Below, piece after piece: positions 12,390-24,672 of a stretch of DNA of 64,000 nucleotides. Source of the stretch: Callorhinus ursinus (Eukaryota; Chordata; Mammalia; Carnivora; Otariidae); assembly GCF_003265705.1 (NCBI RefSeq), contig NW_020312785.1:134015772-134079771 (forward strand), written 5' to 3'. Both the position numbers and the translations under genes were made by a program. Position 1 is the stretch's first letter. Every line of letters begins with the position of its first letter. The notes under the pieces are model-generated. The model searched no databases. It was given only the letters and a program-made list of their open reading frames with translations, and was not told the origin of the DNA.

Positions 12390-13515
12390 TTCTGACGTCA
12401 TGGTGTTTATACTCCAGTTGGGGGAGACAGACTTCAAAAAAATAAAGTAAGAAGTAAAATATCTGTTGACTCAGAAAGTAATAGGTGCTTAGCAAAAAAG
12501 AAAAGTAGAGTAGGGAAAGGAGACTGGGCAAGAACGGAGGATGAAGGAGGGTCGGTGTTGACTTATACGCCCTCTGTGAGGATGGGGCTCTTTGAAAATG
12601 TGACAACTGATGAGGGTTTAGGGGAGGTCAGGACCATGAGAACAGAGGGGAAGAACATCCTGGGCAGAAACAGCCAGTGCAAAGGCACTGAGCTAAGAGT
12701 ATGAGGAGTATTTGAAAAGTAACAGGAGGACCTTGTAGCTGAAGGGAGTGTGAAGGTGATGGAAAGAGGGAGTGAGGCAAAGAGAGCTGGTAATGGTCAG
12801 AGAGGTCACTGCGTGGGACACTATATGCCACTGGGAGGACTCCAGCTTTACTTTGAATGTAATAAAAACAGTGGAGATTTTGTTTATTTATTTGACAGAG
12901 AGATAGCACAAGTAGGCAGAGCAGCAGACAGAGGGAGAGGGAGAAGCGGACTCCCCGCTGAGCAGGGAACCCAATATGGGGCTCGATCCCAGGACCCTGG
13001 GATCATGACCTAGCCAAAGACAGATGCTTAACCGACTGAGCCACCCAGGAGCCCCAACAGTAGAGATTTTAAACAAAAAGTTGTATAATGTAACTATTTT
13101 AGAAAGGCCCTTGTGGCTGCTCTTTGGAGAATGGATTTTAGGGAGCAAGGGTAGAAACAGGGAGACTATTTGAGGGTCCTGTAGCAATCTAGGTGGAGAG
13201 AAAGTTGGCTCCATCTAAAGCAGCAACGGTACAGGTGGTGGCAGGTGCTCAGATGTTGGATATTTTTGATGATAGAGTTGGAACGATTTCTTGCTAGATT
13301 GGATGTGGTAAGTGGAAGAAATTGTTGAAGATGACTTCAAAGTATATGACCTAAGCAGTTGGAAAGATGGAGTCATCATTTACAGTAATGGGGAAGACTG
13401 GGCATGGAGCAAGTTTTGGAGGAAACACTAGGAGTTCAGTGTTAGACATATTAAGCTGGAGACACCTATTAGACATCTGAGTGGAGTTACCAAAAACACA
13501 GGTGAATATGAGAGA
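12390..13515 (-). repeat. L2 fragment, antisense, split by a SINE
   Basis: The sequence reads as antisense L2 body: gggcagaaacagccagtgca, aaaggcactgagctaagag, gtggctgctctttggagaat, cagggagactatttgagggt, ggggaagactgggcatggag, cacctattagacatctgagt. A likely continuation lies at 13815-13915 beyond a MIR and a CA repeat. The Can-SINE at 12882-13055 splits it. Assignment to L2 is from remembered consensus wording. Confidence 0.6.
12882..13055 (-). repeat. Can-SINE inserted in the L2 copy
   Basis: Antisense Can-SINE ending cgactgagccacccagg. Flanks aacagtggagatttt (12867) and aacagtagagatttt (13056) are a 15-base target-site duplication with one mismatch. Confidence 0.95.
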
Positions 13516-13534
13516 TGGTGTGGCTAAGACTGGA

Positions 13535-13678
13535 AGATCTTGAACCAGCCTGTCTGGGTTCAACATTCTGGCTGGCTGCGTTACTTTGAAAATGCTGTTC
13601 TCTTTGTGCCTCTAATTCCCGTCCTTAAAATGATGATAATCGTATCTACTTTATAGGGTTGTTAAAATTATTAGATGA

Positions 13679-13680
<2 letters not shown>
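13535..13680 (-). repeat. MIR fragment
   Basis: The order ctgtctgggttcaacattct, ctctttgtgcctctaattcc, ttaaaatgatgataatcgta, tttatagggttgttaaaatt is antisense MIR. Confidence 0.75.
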
Positions 13681-13714
<34 letters not shown>

Positions 13715-13740
13715 CTCATACACACACACACACACACACA
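13681..13740. repeat. (CA)n microsatellite, two blocks
   Basis: Two CA runs (about 13682-13712 and 13722-13740) separated by tctcata. They are likely length-polymorphic. Confidence 0.97.
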
Positions 13741-13915
13741 TAAAACTAATCACTACATACCTTCTGCTGTTATCACCATTATCATTTAAGTCTGGAATTT
13801 GGGGGTGGTCTGGGCTATAGATGAAAAATTTAGAAGACATCAACTTATAGATGTTATTTACAGCCACAGGACTCAGTCCTATCACATGTGGTATAGATAT
13901 TAAAAGTAGTGTATG

Positions 13916-14899
13916 CTTCATTTTCCCAACTTCCTTGTCCAGGGTTTTTTCTCTTGAAGTATTTTTCCCATCGAGGGTTTTATGGAAGAATGTATCAAGG
14001 CCCTGAGTGGATGCTTCGTGAAAACTTTTGGATTAAAAAATATTACCTCAAAAATATTGGGAAAAGATATTGTTATTCTTGGAAAAAAAAGACCAGAGGT
14101 CTCTGTCTCAGGGAGCGTAGGCAGTAGATAGAAATCATGGACTCACCGTAGAGGAAATACATAGTTGCTCAGTAGATACACCAATTTTCTCATTATTCCT
14201 GTCTGTTACAGATGCATGCAGGATACAAAGCCACAGTAATACTGTCTCTGACAGATGGGAAACTATGCAAATGAGTTTTGTATTATCAGCAATTATAAGC
14301 AGTTCTCTTATTGGTCACTGGCCAGATGCCTCAGTTTTGGGAGGTAGTGGGAGGTAGGAGAGAATGAAAAGCAGCAGCTCTGTTGTGCCCTCCAGATAGT
14401 GTCCTGAGCTATTTCTTTCCTTTTCAAAGTTTTCCCACCAGCCCTTTCTAGAATCTCCTGAGATTTCCCTGGGCACCAGAAATTCTGTTTTTTATGAATG
14501 GCAATATAACTGACCCATGGCGAACAGGTCATAGCTTGAATCATTTCTCTGGTCTTGATTGATAAATTTGTAGTGGTCCTTTCATGTGCCAGCATCTGTT
14601 CTTACTTGTGGCCAGATACTGGAATTAACAGAGGGTTGGCTTGAGCTAAAGATTTGGCCACTGACCATGGCCCAAATTGAAATTGACTGACTCCTGTGAG
14701 GCGCCATCAAGCCTCCATATTCCTTTCAGAATGATGTTCTCACCAGCAGCAAGCATGCAGTGCTGGGATAGCAATGATTGTTGTGGAATCAGGATGTTCC
14801 ATAAAAGTGCTTATCAAATTGGTAAGAGATAATAAACGCTACGATCCTTTCATAGAATCTATACAGATGAAAAGTTTTAAGGTATTACTAATTTTTCTT
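13916..14899. other. no gene recognised
   Basis: Unique sequence. Open frames at 13909-14127 and 14308-14595 show no recognisable domain. Confidence 0.5.
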
Positions 14900-15115
14900 T
14901 TTTACAAATATTTTACCAAGCCCTTCCTATATATTATTTCACCGACTTCTCACAGAATGCTATGACGTTCTGCTGATGGTCCCATTTTCCTGATGAGGCA
15001 ACTGGACACCTCAGAGGTTAACAGCAGTTCATAGGGTCATAGCTGGGCAGAGAAATGGGATTGACACACTTCCGTGCTCTCCTACCTCAAAGCCCTTGCT
15101 CTTTTTACAGTGTTT
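14900..15115 (+). repeat. MIR
   Basis: Sense MIR: ttcctgatgaggcaactgga, cacctcagaggttaacagca, gggtcatagctgggcagaga. Confidence 0.75.
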
Positions 15116-15470
15116 TTAACAACCCCTACAACCTGGTATTTCAAGTCAAGGGCCCGGAGATATTAAACTCCATCAAATTAGAACATTTAATTCCTGTTTT
15201 TTGATGCCCATTAAGTTACTAACAGATAGAACATGAAGCATCTGTGGACAGCATTCTCCCATCAGATGGACGGTCCCACCTGGAGGTTTCTTGCTGGTGT
15301 TTTCCTGTATCTGCTCTACAACAGTCCTTATTTTTATAAGAATTCCCCAAGGCTTTTTCTTTCTATGTCCATTCTGTTAGGAAGTCAGTCTGTTCAGTAT
15401 GTTTGGCAGACATTTTGGTGCTGTTTATCACTGAGGACTTTATTTGTGAAACAATATTTGGCTTTGATTC

Positions 15471-15600
15471 TTACACACACACACACAAACACACACACAC
15501 CCACACACACCCACACACACACACCCATGTGCACACCCACGTGTGCGTGCACACACACACGTACCTGTGCCTATACACAGGTGTGTATGTATGTGTAAGG
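15471..15600. repeat. (CA)n/(CACGT) microsatellite
   Basis: Impure CA array with cacgtgtgcgtgcacacaca palindromic segments, ending in gtgtgtatgtatgtgt. It is alternating purine-pyrimidine throughout. The two overlapping His/Thr-rich frames over it are repeat artefacts. Confidence 0.95.
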
Positions 15601-15639
15601 GCCAAAAAACTTTCCCTTTTCTTCTGTGTCCTTTGGCTG

Positions 15640-16080
15640 TTCTGCTAATTGAATTGACATAAGGCAGTTTTATAGCAGAAAAACAAATTTAATTTCACAC
15701 ATATGGGGGGCCCAAAGATAGGAGACCCTAGGGCAAGTTGGGCACTTGGGGCTTATAGACCATGAGCTAAGGGAAGGGGTAGGGGCGAGCTTCAAAAGGG
15801 AGGAGGGTAATTCACAGGACAATAAGAAGAGTAGCTATTTGGTAATTACAAGTTGGCCCTGCCATGCAGATAGGTCCTTCAGATAAAAAAGTTATCTCTG
15901 GTAATAGCTCTTTTTCTTGGTCCCTATCTAAATTCTTTTAGGGAGTTAAGGAAGAGGTAAAATTTGTTCCTCAGTCGGCTGGGTCCTAATTACCTTCAGC
16001 TCAAAATAAGCCACATGCCAAAGTAGCAGATTTTGGGGTGGCATATTCTGCTCCCTTTCATATGTATTTCATTTTATGTA
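15640..16080. repeat. LTR-like interspersed repeat, family unassigned
   Basis: The wording gccacatgccaaagtagcag, attttggggtggcatattct and ggcagttttatagcagaaaa is familiar from mammalian LTR-type repeats, but I cannot name the family. Confidence 0.4.
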
Positions 16081-16127
16081 TATATAAGCATGATTTTATA
16101 TATATGTACGTAACTTGATGAACTTTT

Positions 16128-16326
16128 ATTTATTTGTTTTTTAAGATTTTATTAATTTATTTGAGAAAGTGAGCGAGAGAGAAAGCATGAGTGGAGGCAG
16201 AGGGAGAGGGAGAAGCAGACTCCCCTGCTGAGCAGGGAGCCCAAAGCAGGGCTCGATCCCAGGACCCTGAGATCATGACCTGAGCTGAAGGCAGATGTTT
16301 AATCAACTGAGCCACTCAGGCACCCC
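16128..16326 (-). repeat. Can-SINE with perfect 16-bp target-site duplication
   Basis: Antisense Can-SINE (gagaagcagactcccctgct to gagccactcaggcacccc). The flanks aacttgatgaactttt at 16112-16127 and 16327-16342 are identical. Confidence 0.97.
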
Positions 16327-16342
16327 AACTTGATGAACTTTT

Positions 16343-16830
16343 AAATGTGTACCCATGTTACCACCTCCCGTACCAAGATACGGAACATTTCCATCTTCCC
16401 AGAGAAGTTTCAAAATCCCTTTTCTAGTCCAAAACAGAACCCCTCACATATACATCTGCACATTTAGGGGTAATCACGTGTCCTCCTTCTACCCATAGAT
16501 TAGTTTTCTCTGTTCTTAAACTTCACGGAAGTAGAGTCACGTGGAATGTGTTCTTTGGAGTCTCACTGCTTTCACTCAGCATGTTTCTGACGTTCATCCA
16601 TGTTCTTTTTTCATTTAGTATTTGTTTTTCATTTTCTTAACTTTGCAGTAGGATTCATTGCCTGGATATCTTCCAAACTGTCTATCCGTTTTTCTTCTGT
16701 TGACAGATCCTGGGATTAAGGCTTCTAAGAGCATTCTTGTCACAATCTTTGTATGGACACAGGCGCTTATTTTTTCTTGAGTATGTACCTATGAATGGGA
16801 TTGTTGAGTCATGAGGCCCGGCTTCTGTTT
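16343..16830 (-). repeat. old L1 3' fragment, antisense
   Basis: The phrases gtgtacccatgttaccacct, ttcactcagcatgtttctga and cctatgaatgggattgttga follow antisense L1M. It is highly diverged. Confidence 0.6.
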
Positions 16831-18750
16831 TCAAAAAGCAGTTTGGAATGCTGTTCAGAATGAAGGAAGGCAAATCAAATGATTGAAAGGAAGATAAATA
16901 GTACTTGTGATTGGAGAATGAGGAACTGGGGGTGCTCAGCCTGGAAGATTTGGCTAAGAGGTGATTTCCCAATTTTCCTGAAGTATATAAAGGGTAATTT
17001 TAAGGAAGAAAGGAACACACTATCAATTTATACAAAGTACAAGGTGAGAGAAAATGGGATTAAATTTCAACAAAAGAGTGCTTAGGCAGAGTATTATCAT
17101 AATTAACATAGAAATAGGTTACTGTCCCCAGGGTGCCTTCAAACAGAATGTTCTCTCCTTGGGTAAAAGGTAGATAAGTATGGAAGCAAACTTTTCTAGC
17201 TATCTCTGGAGTCCTTCTTAGTCTTGATTTGTCTTCCGGAAGATACGATGTTCTTGCTAATATGTCTCATGTGTAGGGTGACTACATTTTTTATGTTGTT
17301 GAAGCCAGAATACTTTAGTTCAGTACAAATGCTAACGTAGATGGTATGACAGGACAAAGTCTTAAATCTGGACCCTCTGAGGAAAACTGGAGTATATGGT
17401 AGTACAGTTTATGATCAACATTTCTGGGGCAAACCAGTGACATCTGGACCCATTTGACAAAAGTACTAGTGCCGAGTTTTGCTTCCAGTACAACAGAGTG
17501 ATGCAGATTAGACCAAGCTTTCTATAGATAACAAATAAAAACTCGAGGCAAAATATAAAGAACAACTCACTGAAAGTGTTGAATGGAAAGATCAAAGCAG
17601 GGAGGTTGTGGAAGGGAGTCCACAGTTAGAGGACGGGAATGGCTCTGGGTGAATTTTTTTATTTATTTTTTTATTTTCACACCTTCTAGTTGGAGCATAA
17701 GCTGTAGGCGCCAGGGTGGGTGTCTAAAACTCCCCAAATTATCTTTTGTTTCTTTTTGGGACAGGGGCTTATAACCTCCATAGGTTTTTGTGAGAGTGGC
17801 ACACACACATCACTCTCAGTTGCTTGCAAACCCAGATCTTAGCCTCTTTTTAATTTTCTTTTTTTTAATCTGGCCACAATAACATGAAAAGTGGACACAC
17901 ATTCCCAGTATTAGGCTGAGCCAGAGCCACTGTTCACACACGTGACAGCATTGTAAGAATTAGAGACCACCACCCATTTTGGAGGAATTCCTGGCAGGCA
18001 AACTACAGAATGATGTTCAGGGTCTGCACAGGACAACACCAGGGGATGCTGTTCTCGTGGTAGGCTTTGTGAAGGATACCTTCCAGGGTTGTGCCGAACA
18101 TCATCAGTTTAGTGTTAAGGTGTTGCCCCCAAGCGGCCCTTGCTCTGAGAGGTCACTGCCCCACACCAGAGTGCAGGATTCTGTGGGCAGAGTGTGACCT
18201 GAGTGTTAGCCACAACCTGCCCACTCTGTGGTGGGCGATCTACATGGATGTAAGTGACATCCTTGTGCCAACTTGTTCTTTCATGGCTAAGGAGAATTTC
18301 CTTTTCAATTTATACCCTTATGCTTCCTTACTTTCAAAGGACCATTGTTTGGTGGTTTCTTCCTGGGGCTTTCTGGACTGAGAGGAAGACTGTAACTCAA
18401 AACTCTCCCTGATGTCAAAGTTAGTTTTCAAAGGCATGAAATTTGAAGACGTATTCCAAAGACTATATGTGTATAGCTCTTTCATAATACAGTGTGAAGT
18501 CCTAAAACTAATTCTGATGATCCAGTTAGCCATCATCATTTTGCAAAAGGATTTTTACCTAAATTCTGCTTCTGAAAAAAATCCTTTTGTTTTATCTGGA
18601 AATGTAGCCCATTTTCTATCTGTACATGTCCTTTGTAAGAATATGTTGAGATTGTCCTGTTGTAATTTTGAGGATAATCATTTTCTTTTTGGTCATGGGA
18701 ACCTGTGGCAGAGGTTCACTTTGGCCAGTCTTTTAATAATATAGTAAGTA
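16831..18750. other. no gene recognised
   Basis: Unique sequence. Frames at 17362-17595, 18091-18381 and 18412-18744 lack recognisable domains. It contains the inverted repeat at 18544-18589. Confidence 0.5.
18544..18589. repeat. perfect 13-bp inverted repeat, 20-bp spacer
   Basis: The arm caaaaggattttt (18544-18556) is exactly complementary to aaaaatccttttg (18577-18589). Confidence 0.9.
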
Positions 18751-18754
18751 CTGT

Positions 18755-19312
18755 ATGAGTTTTCTATTTGCTACCATAACAAACTGTCACAAACTTAATG
18801 GCTTAAAACAACACAAATTTATTATCATCTTACAGTTCTGTGAGCTCAGAAGTCTGATAAGCATCTAACCAGTTTAAAATAAAAGAATTGCTGCATTCTT
18901 TCCTGGAGGCTCCATTTCATCACTGAAGATTTAGTTCCTTGCAGTTGTAGGACCAACGTCCCTCTTTTCTTATTGGTCATCAGCTGGGAGCTGTTCCTGC
19001 TTTTAGAGACCTTCACGTTGCTTGGCTCTTGTTTTCTCTTGCTCCATCTTCAAAGCCAGCAATGCCCCATTGACTTGTTCTCAGTGTTTTTGTCTCTGAC
19101 TCTTTTTTTCTTCTTCTTCCACTTTTAAAGGTTCATGTGATTAGATTGGGCCCACCTGGATAATCTAGTATACTCTCCCCATCTCCAGGGGCTTAACCTT
19201 AATCACATCTGCAGATGTGTTGCCTTTGTCAAATAGTGCAACATATTCACAGGTTCCTAGAGTTAGTATCTGGACATCTTTGGGGGGCCGTTATTTGCCT
19301 ACCACAACCTTC
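18755..19312 (-). repeat. MaLR (MLT1-like) LTR, antisense
   Basis: The order tttgctaccataacaaactg, aatggcttaaaacaacacaa, atttattatcatcttacagt, ttctgtgagctcagaagtct, then attagattgggcccacctgg and cttaatcacatctgcagatg matches antisense MLT1-type LTRs. It is a solo non-coding LTR. Confidence 0.75.
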
Positions 19313-19539
19313 AGACATTCTGCCCTAAGTTCGTTCCTAGTTTCATTTATTTAGTAAACATTAAATAAACCCTCAGTTTTCAAAAGAAAGATGCAGAGAT
19401 TAGTGAACTATGCCTCTGCTGCCTAAGTACTAATCACTACAGAAATCAGATTCATTTTCATGGATACACACTGAATTCATTATAAATGTCAATTTACCTG
19501 GCCAATTCCTTAAAAATAGACATGATCACTTTCACTGCT

Positions 19540-19620
19540 GGATTCCCAATGCCAGGCCTCTATGTGGCACATAAAAAGTACTCAGCAAGTATTGCTGAAT
19601 TTATAACTAAAAAGAAATTG
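19540..19620 (+). repeat. L2 3' end fragment
   Basis: The order ccaggcctctatgtggcaca, taaaaagtactcagcaagta, ttgctgaattta resembles the L2 3' end. Confidence 0.55.
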
Positions 19621-19621
19621 T

Positions 19622-19990
19622 TCAGCATCTACCTAATGCCTGTTCTAGATGTTTAATAAACATTAGTGAATACCACAACAGAACCCATCCCCTTGTGGAG
19701 CTTACATTTGAGTGGGGCATCTAATATTTTAGCAGGACACCTTCATTCTATTTCTGGATGATTAAATAAACACACGAATGAATGAGACTGAGTAAATAAA
19801 TTAGCAACAGATTATCAGAGATTTTGAAGGCCATATTAGGGTGTCTGAATTTTTTTTTTTTTTCCATAGGTAGTGAGGGAACAGAAAAGGTTCTTAAGCA
19901 GAGGCGGATTGGCGAGATCTATTTTTTAAGAAACACCTGATCGTAGAGGATGGCTTCCAGGGTTGGAGGTAAAGAATGGCTTGCCAAAGG
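19622..19990 (-). repeat. L2 fragment, antisense
   Basis: The order cctgttctagatgtttaata, acccatccccttgtggagct, tacatttgagtggggcatc, then agattttgaaggccatatta and gattggcgagatctattttt resembles antisense L2. A T-run lies at about 19850-19863. Confidence 0.5.
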
Positions 19991-21384
19991 CTTGAACCAA
20001 AACAGTGACACTTGGTATAGGGAGGAGGGCAAGAGCTCTTGTCAGGCAATATTTGTAAGACTGAAATCTGGGGCAGGGAAAAAGTTAGGAACACTGGCCT
20101 CACATCTGAGAGGCTGGTAACCACCAAGGACATGCATTTATAATCTCCTTGAAAAAAGGTGTAGTTACTCTCTGTAAATTAGACACTTGTTTAGTGGGAA
20201 ACGTTTTCTTCCTCTTCCCATATTAAAATGTACATACACAGAGATACCTCAGAGTAAAAAATCTAGCATTTTGTACCATGCTAACATAACTGATACTATA
20301 TTGAACATCTGCCAAACATATAGTGTCTATTCCTCAATATTTAAACAGGGAATTGAAACAATTATTTTTTTTGAAAGCGATAGAATTTATGTGCAGAACC
20401 ATCAGAACTGAAAGCCTGACATGTGAAATTTAGCAGTTGAAATGCAACCAAGAACACATCAGAGGTGACCTACATAAAGCAACTTAGTACGAATGATTCC
20501 TCCTTTGGGGAATCTACTTTTATTCTTTCTTGTTCAACTGGGGAGAGAAAAAATCCTGTCTGTAAAAATGCTGAGAAAGGAACTAGGATGGAGAATTGTT
20601 TTAGAGGGCCCGTTTGCATTGTGTCTGTGAGAATTTCCAATGATTCGGTGTTAGAATTGACTCCTGCCACCTGAATGTGCTTCATTCTTGAGTGGCTTTT
20701 CAGGGATGGCTCTCTTGGACTCTGGGGCCAGTGTCCTGTAGGCATGAAACCATCGATCAGGAAACATTCCTGCAGTGGAAAGGATGTGGAGGCATTCGGA
20801 AAGTCCAATGGAATCATTGAAATAGCAACCCGTCTCTAGTTCTCTCCACCGACAACTCAAAATCTTTATATACTTAGCCCAGAACACATTGTAAACCACA
20901 AGGTAGGAAACAACCCTCTTTGACTTTATTTTTGCTGAGATAAATATATACACACAGCCTTAGACATATCAGTAAAATCCCAACACAGCACTGTAAGTGG
21001 GGACCAAAAATCCAAATGTACAAACTGTTTCTTCATATTATTGACCGCTTAATGGGATAATTGAGGTGAACGAGCTCAGCCAGTTGACTGGGAATTTTAG
21101 GGTCTAAGAGTCATTTGCCAATAATCTTATGCCCAAATTAACTTTATTGCAGGATATGAGATGGAAGGGTTTTACTGTTTTCCATATAAAGGTACACACA
21201 CAGAGGTTAAGAAATGAACATATAGAAAAGCAATCTATTTTTTTGAAAATTAAAGCTGTGTCAGGAAATCTTACATTCTCTCTCAGATCATTGAGATACT
21301 CTCTACCCAGGCCCTTGTGCAATGGGCTATTAGAAAAACAATTCTGTGAACTTCCAATCATGGGGATGTGAAATCTTGAGCTGG
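19991..21384. other. no gene recognised
   Basis: Unique sequence. Several overlapping 70-115-codon frames on both strands have no domain support. Confidence 0.5.
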
Positions 21385-21500
21385 GAAGGGGTTAGTTCAA
21401 TCCCCTCATTTATAGAGGCATATAGGGTACCTGAGGTTTTTCCAAATTCATAGAGCTGGGTAATTTCAGAGCCAAATTAGAATCCAGATATCTTTTCTTA
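21385..21500 (+). repeat. MIR-like fragment
   Basis: The order gttcaatcccctcatttata, gaggtttttccaaattcata, gagctgggtaatttcagagc fits sense MIR. Confidence 0.6.
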
Positions 21501-22697
21501 AAAGATGTCCACTCAATGTCCTTGTATTTATTTAGTTTTTTCAATAGGTATTAATATTTATAAGGATAGGAAGAGTGGCATTTCAGTAACTGATAGTTCA
21601 GAATGAAGGAAAATTCAGGAATGCATTCCTTTTTCTGTCTTTGTCCCTTACTCTCTCATGCTGTCATTCCTATTATGTCACTCTGGGGAGTTTTATTCAA
21701 ATGTTCTGCATACCTGAGTTTTATCCTTCTTGAATATCAGAACCTCTGGCCTTTTGCTTATCAAATGAGATATTATGATAACTGGAGAGTCAATATTTTA
21801 AAGAATTAGAGATCCTTGAGGGAAAATTCCTGTATTTTAAAATTAAATACTTAATATTTTATAAACATTTCATTTATTCACTGATCTTAACGCTTTAAGG
21901 AAGATAAACAAAGTAAGCAAAATCAAAGGACTGTCAAGCAGATAATTTTCTAAAGTTGAAAGGTGAGGAAACTTGAAGCATGAGGGTCAATTTTTTTTTC
22001 TTTGCCTAAAGCTGGTTATTGTTGCATTAATCATGAGGTCATAATATTCTCGACGTGTTGGAAAGTGATATAAAAAAAACAACAAACTGATTTCACCAAA
22101 TATTTATTCATCTCGTTTATTTATTCCAAGGCTTTTTCTTTTACCAGTTGCTTAAAAATTTGTTTCAAAGGCATAGTTTCTACAAAAGTGGAGGATGATT
22201 AAAGAAATGAAGTGACATGACAAATTGAGGGAACTTTCAGGCTGAACATAATGTGCTGAAAGAAACTTGGTTGAAATATTTCCTGCTATTATTCCCAGAT
22301 CAAAAAAGATAAGGGCTAAATAGATTATAGGCCACTTAAGGATAGGAGCCATATCTGATTCAATCCCGCTTCCTCTCAGTGTTTTTATATTGACCTCTCA
22401 ACAGTAACTCTTACCCTCCACTGTAAGTGACCTATAGTTCTGTTGTAGTAATTGCAAAGAATGCATATCTGCTATTCCTGCCAATTTTTCCATTGCCCTC
22501 AGTCATATGGACCAATTTTCTGTAGACCATATTCACCATACATCAATCGATATCTTTGGATTTAAGTATACACTACTGAGCCTTTAAATGAGCTTAATGA
22601 TACCAACCAGCCATCAAAGATTGCTTCCATGAGTTAAAAATTATATGGAAGAATTTTGCAGAGAGTACTATGAAAAAATCTTTAAAAGTAACACTTG
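21501..22697. other. no gene recognised
   Basis: Unique AT-rich sequence. Confidence 0.5.
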
Positions 22698-22883
22698 TAC
22701 TGGGGACAGTCGGTTAAGCAGCTGCCTTCGGCTCAGGTCATGATCCTGCGGTCCTGGGATCGAGCTCCGTGTTGGGCTTCCTGCTCAGTGGGGAGTCTGC
22801 TTCTCCCTCTCCCTTTGCCCCTCCGCCCAGCTTGTGTGCTCTCTGTCTCTCAAATAAATAAATAAAATCTCAAAAAAGAAAAA
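22698..22883 (+). repeat. Can-SINE with deleted head
   Basis: The body is intact (cagtcggttaagcagctgcc to caaataaataaataaaatct), but the usual gcgcctgggtggct segment is missing between ggg and cagtcgg. Flanking aaaagtaacacttg / aaaagaacacttg is the target-site duplication. Confidence 0.93.
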
Positions 22884-22899
22884 AAAAGAACACTTGCAT

Positions 22900-23999
22900 T
22901 CATTATATAACTTCATTTTAACTTACATTGAGATTTTTTAACCACAGTGTTATATTTCCAGTTCTCATTGGATTTTTTTTTCCCGTAAGGTATTATGGTT
23001 TGTGATTTTATTCATTTTTCAGGTATTTATTTTTTAATTTGTTTGTTATTTATTATTTTCCATAAGGTGTTTATTATTTATTTTTATTATTTTTAAATTA
23101 TTTTTCCATAAGGTATTATAGTTGAAAGGAAAAAAGGAAGAAATATCTACTTCTTTTCCCATTTTTCCTTAAAGGATGAGATGAAAACAAAGTGTTTATG
23201 TATTCTAATTTATTTCTTATTTGTTCCCATTCCCTTTCATGATTATAATCAAGGAAAAGTATGATGACTCTAAAAGCATGAAAAATATGAAGCTTCAAAG
23301 CCTGGCTGGATAGTACATGTATTTTAGAGTAATGTTGGTATATAGATTCAAATGGTAAATTGGCACATGTTAACTTTGAGAATTGAGAATTAATTTTGAG
23401 ACTTGAATTTGAGAATTTGAGCCATTGAAACTCAGAGAACCTTTCTGAATCTTCATTACATGTATGAAAGAACAGGGTTTTTCCTGAGGATTGCTTGTGA
23501 GAACAAGTGAAAGAATATCCAACATATTGTTTTGGCATAAATATTCACATGTAACTTTTCTTTTATGGAATTAGCCTGTAGCACTTCCTGCAAGCATTTG
23601 CTTGGAGGAACCCACTTTCTGTGATCATTTAAATATAGTTCTGCGTCTCATTTTCTATTCATACTATGTTCTAACTCTTCTCCAGAGTTATTGATAATAG
23701 AAGCTAGCAACGGCTGCTTGTTTAAGATGAGGGACGCATACATGGTCTGCTTTCACTATTTCACTGTTACTACTTCCCTTGTAATTCCAGAGAGCTACCC
23801 GCCTTCAGGGGAGTGGGCATTTTTATGCACATTCTGTACATTGGCTGCTCTCATGTTTTAAATAGCAAAGAGAAATTTCTCTGATTTCATGAGTTGGTTA
23901 AGAATTGTAACAGGTGGCAAGGGCTATTGAGATTGTATTGATTAAGACCAAAAGGACACCATCTTAACCAAGTGATCAAACTTATCTGACCCATAATTG
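22900..23999. other. no gene recognised; AT-rich
   Basis: Around 22980-23120 a loose direct repeat of (c)ataaggt(a/g)tttatt-type words occurs three times in AT-rich DNA. The 140-codon minus frame (23116-23538) has no domain support. Confidence 0.5.
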
Positions 24000-24440
24000 G
24001 ATCCAAGTAATAGCATGTGCCTCCTGGCTGACACACTAAGAGGGGCACAGTATCATCTTTGTAGTAATGTTATAAGATTTTTTTCTCCAGTGGTGCCCGT
24101 GGTTCATGGTTATGCTGCTTCAAAGAATGAAGGGTGGTGGGCTCAGAGCAGGATTTATGGAGCAACAGCAAAGTGATAGTATAATACTTCCAAGGAGGGA
24201 GGGGACCTTAGAGGGTTGCCCCTGGAGTTTCTAAGTCTAGGGATTTTATGGGCTTGTGGGCGGGATGTTTTAATCTGATTAACCCTCCCTGTGCCTGTCA
24301 ACTAATCAGGTTTTTGTCGTCTATCTATCACATGGGAAAGGGTAGAGCTCTCCTTTCAGGGTGGTGTAAAATCCTTTTAAAGGTGGTTTCCTCTTAGGGC
24401 AGGGGCCCCTTGTCCCTGCTTGCCTGCCTTCCAACTATCC
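24000..24440. repeat. possible LTR-type repeat, unassigned
   Basis: The composition and wording (gagcaggatttatggagcaa, ttaatctgattaaccctccc) resemble dispersed LTR-type repeats. The family is not identified. Confidence 0.3.
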
Positions 24441-24562
24441 TTCATCAGTAATCCCACCAAATAAAGTTTGTCTTTAATATTGAGGAAACAATCAGACAAA
24501 TTTCCATCGAGGAACATTATAGCTGGTTTGGACTGTTCAAAAGAAGTCAAGATCATGAAATT

Positions 24563-24672
24563 AAAAAAAAAAAAAAAAAAAACAGCCAGGTCTATTTTAG
24601 ATTGAGACAACAGTGACATGAGGAATGAATGATTCTTTATCGGATACCAGAATTTTTTTTTTTTTTTTTTTT
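24563..24672. repeat. A20 and T20 homopolymers facing each other
   Basis: A20 at 24563-24582 and T20 at 24653-24672 are separated by 70 bases and could pair as a foldback. Confidence 0.9.

Noticed and set aside
12882..13055. tRNA gene (tRNA-like head of the SINEs here and elsewhere)
   Set aside because: Can-SINE heads derive from tRNA-Lys but lack intact tRNA folding; they are repeats, not tRNA genes.
15471..15600. His/Thr-rich coding frames
   Set aside because: CA-repeat artefact.
23116..23538. 140-codon minus-strand frame
   Set aside because: AT-rich unique DNA with no family resemblance; its length is not exceptional for 64 kb of six-frame sequence.
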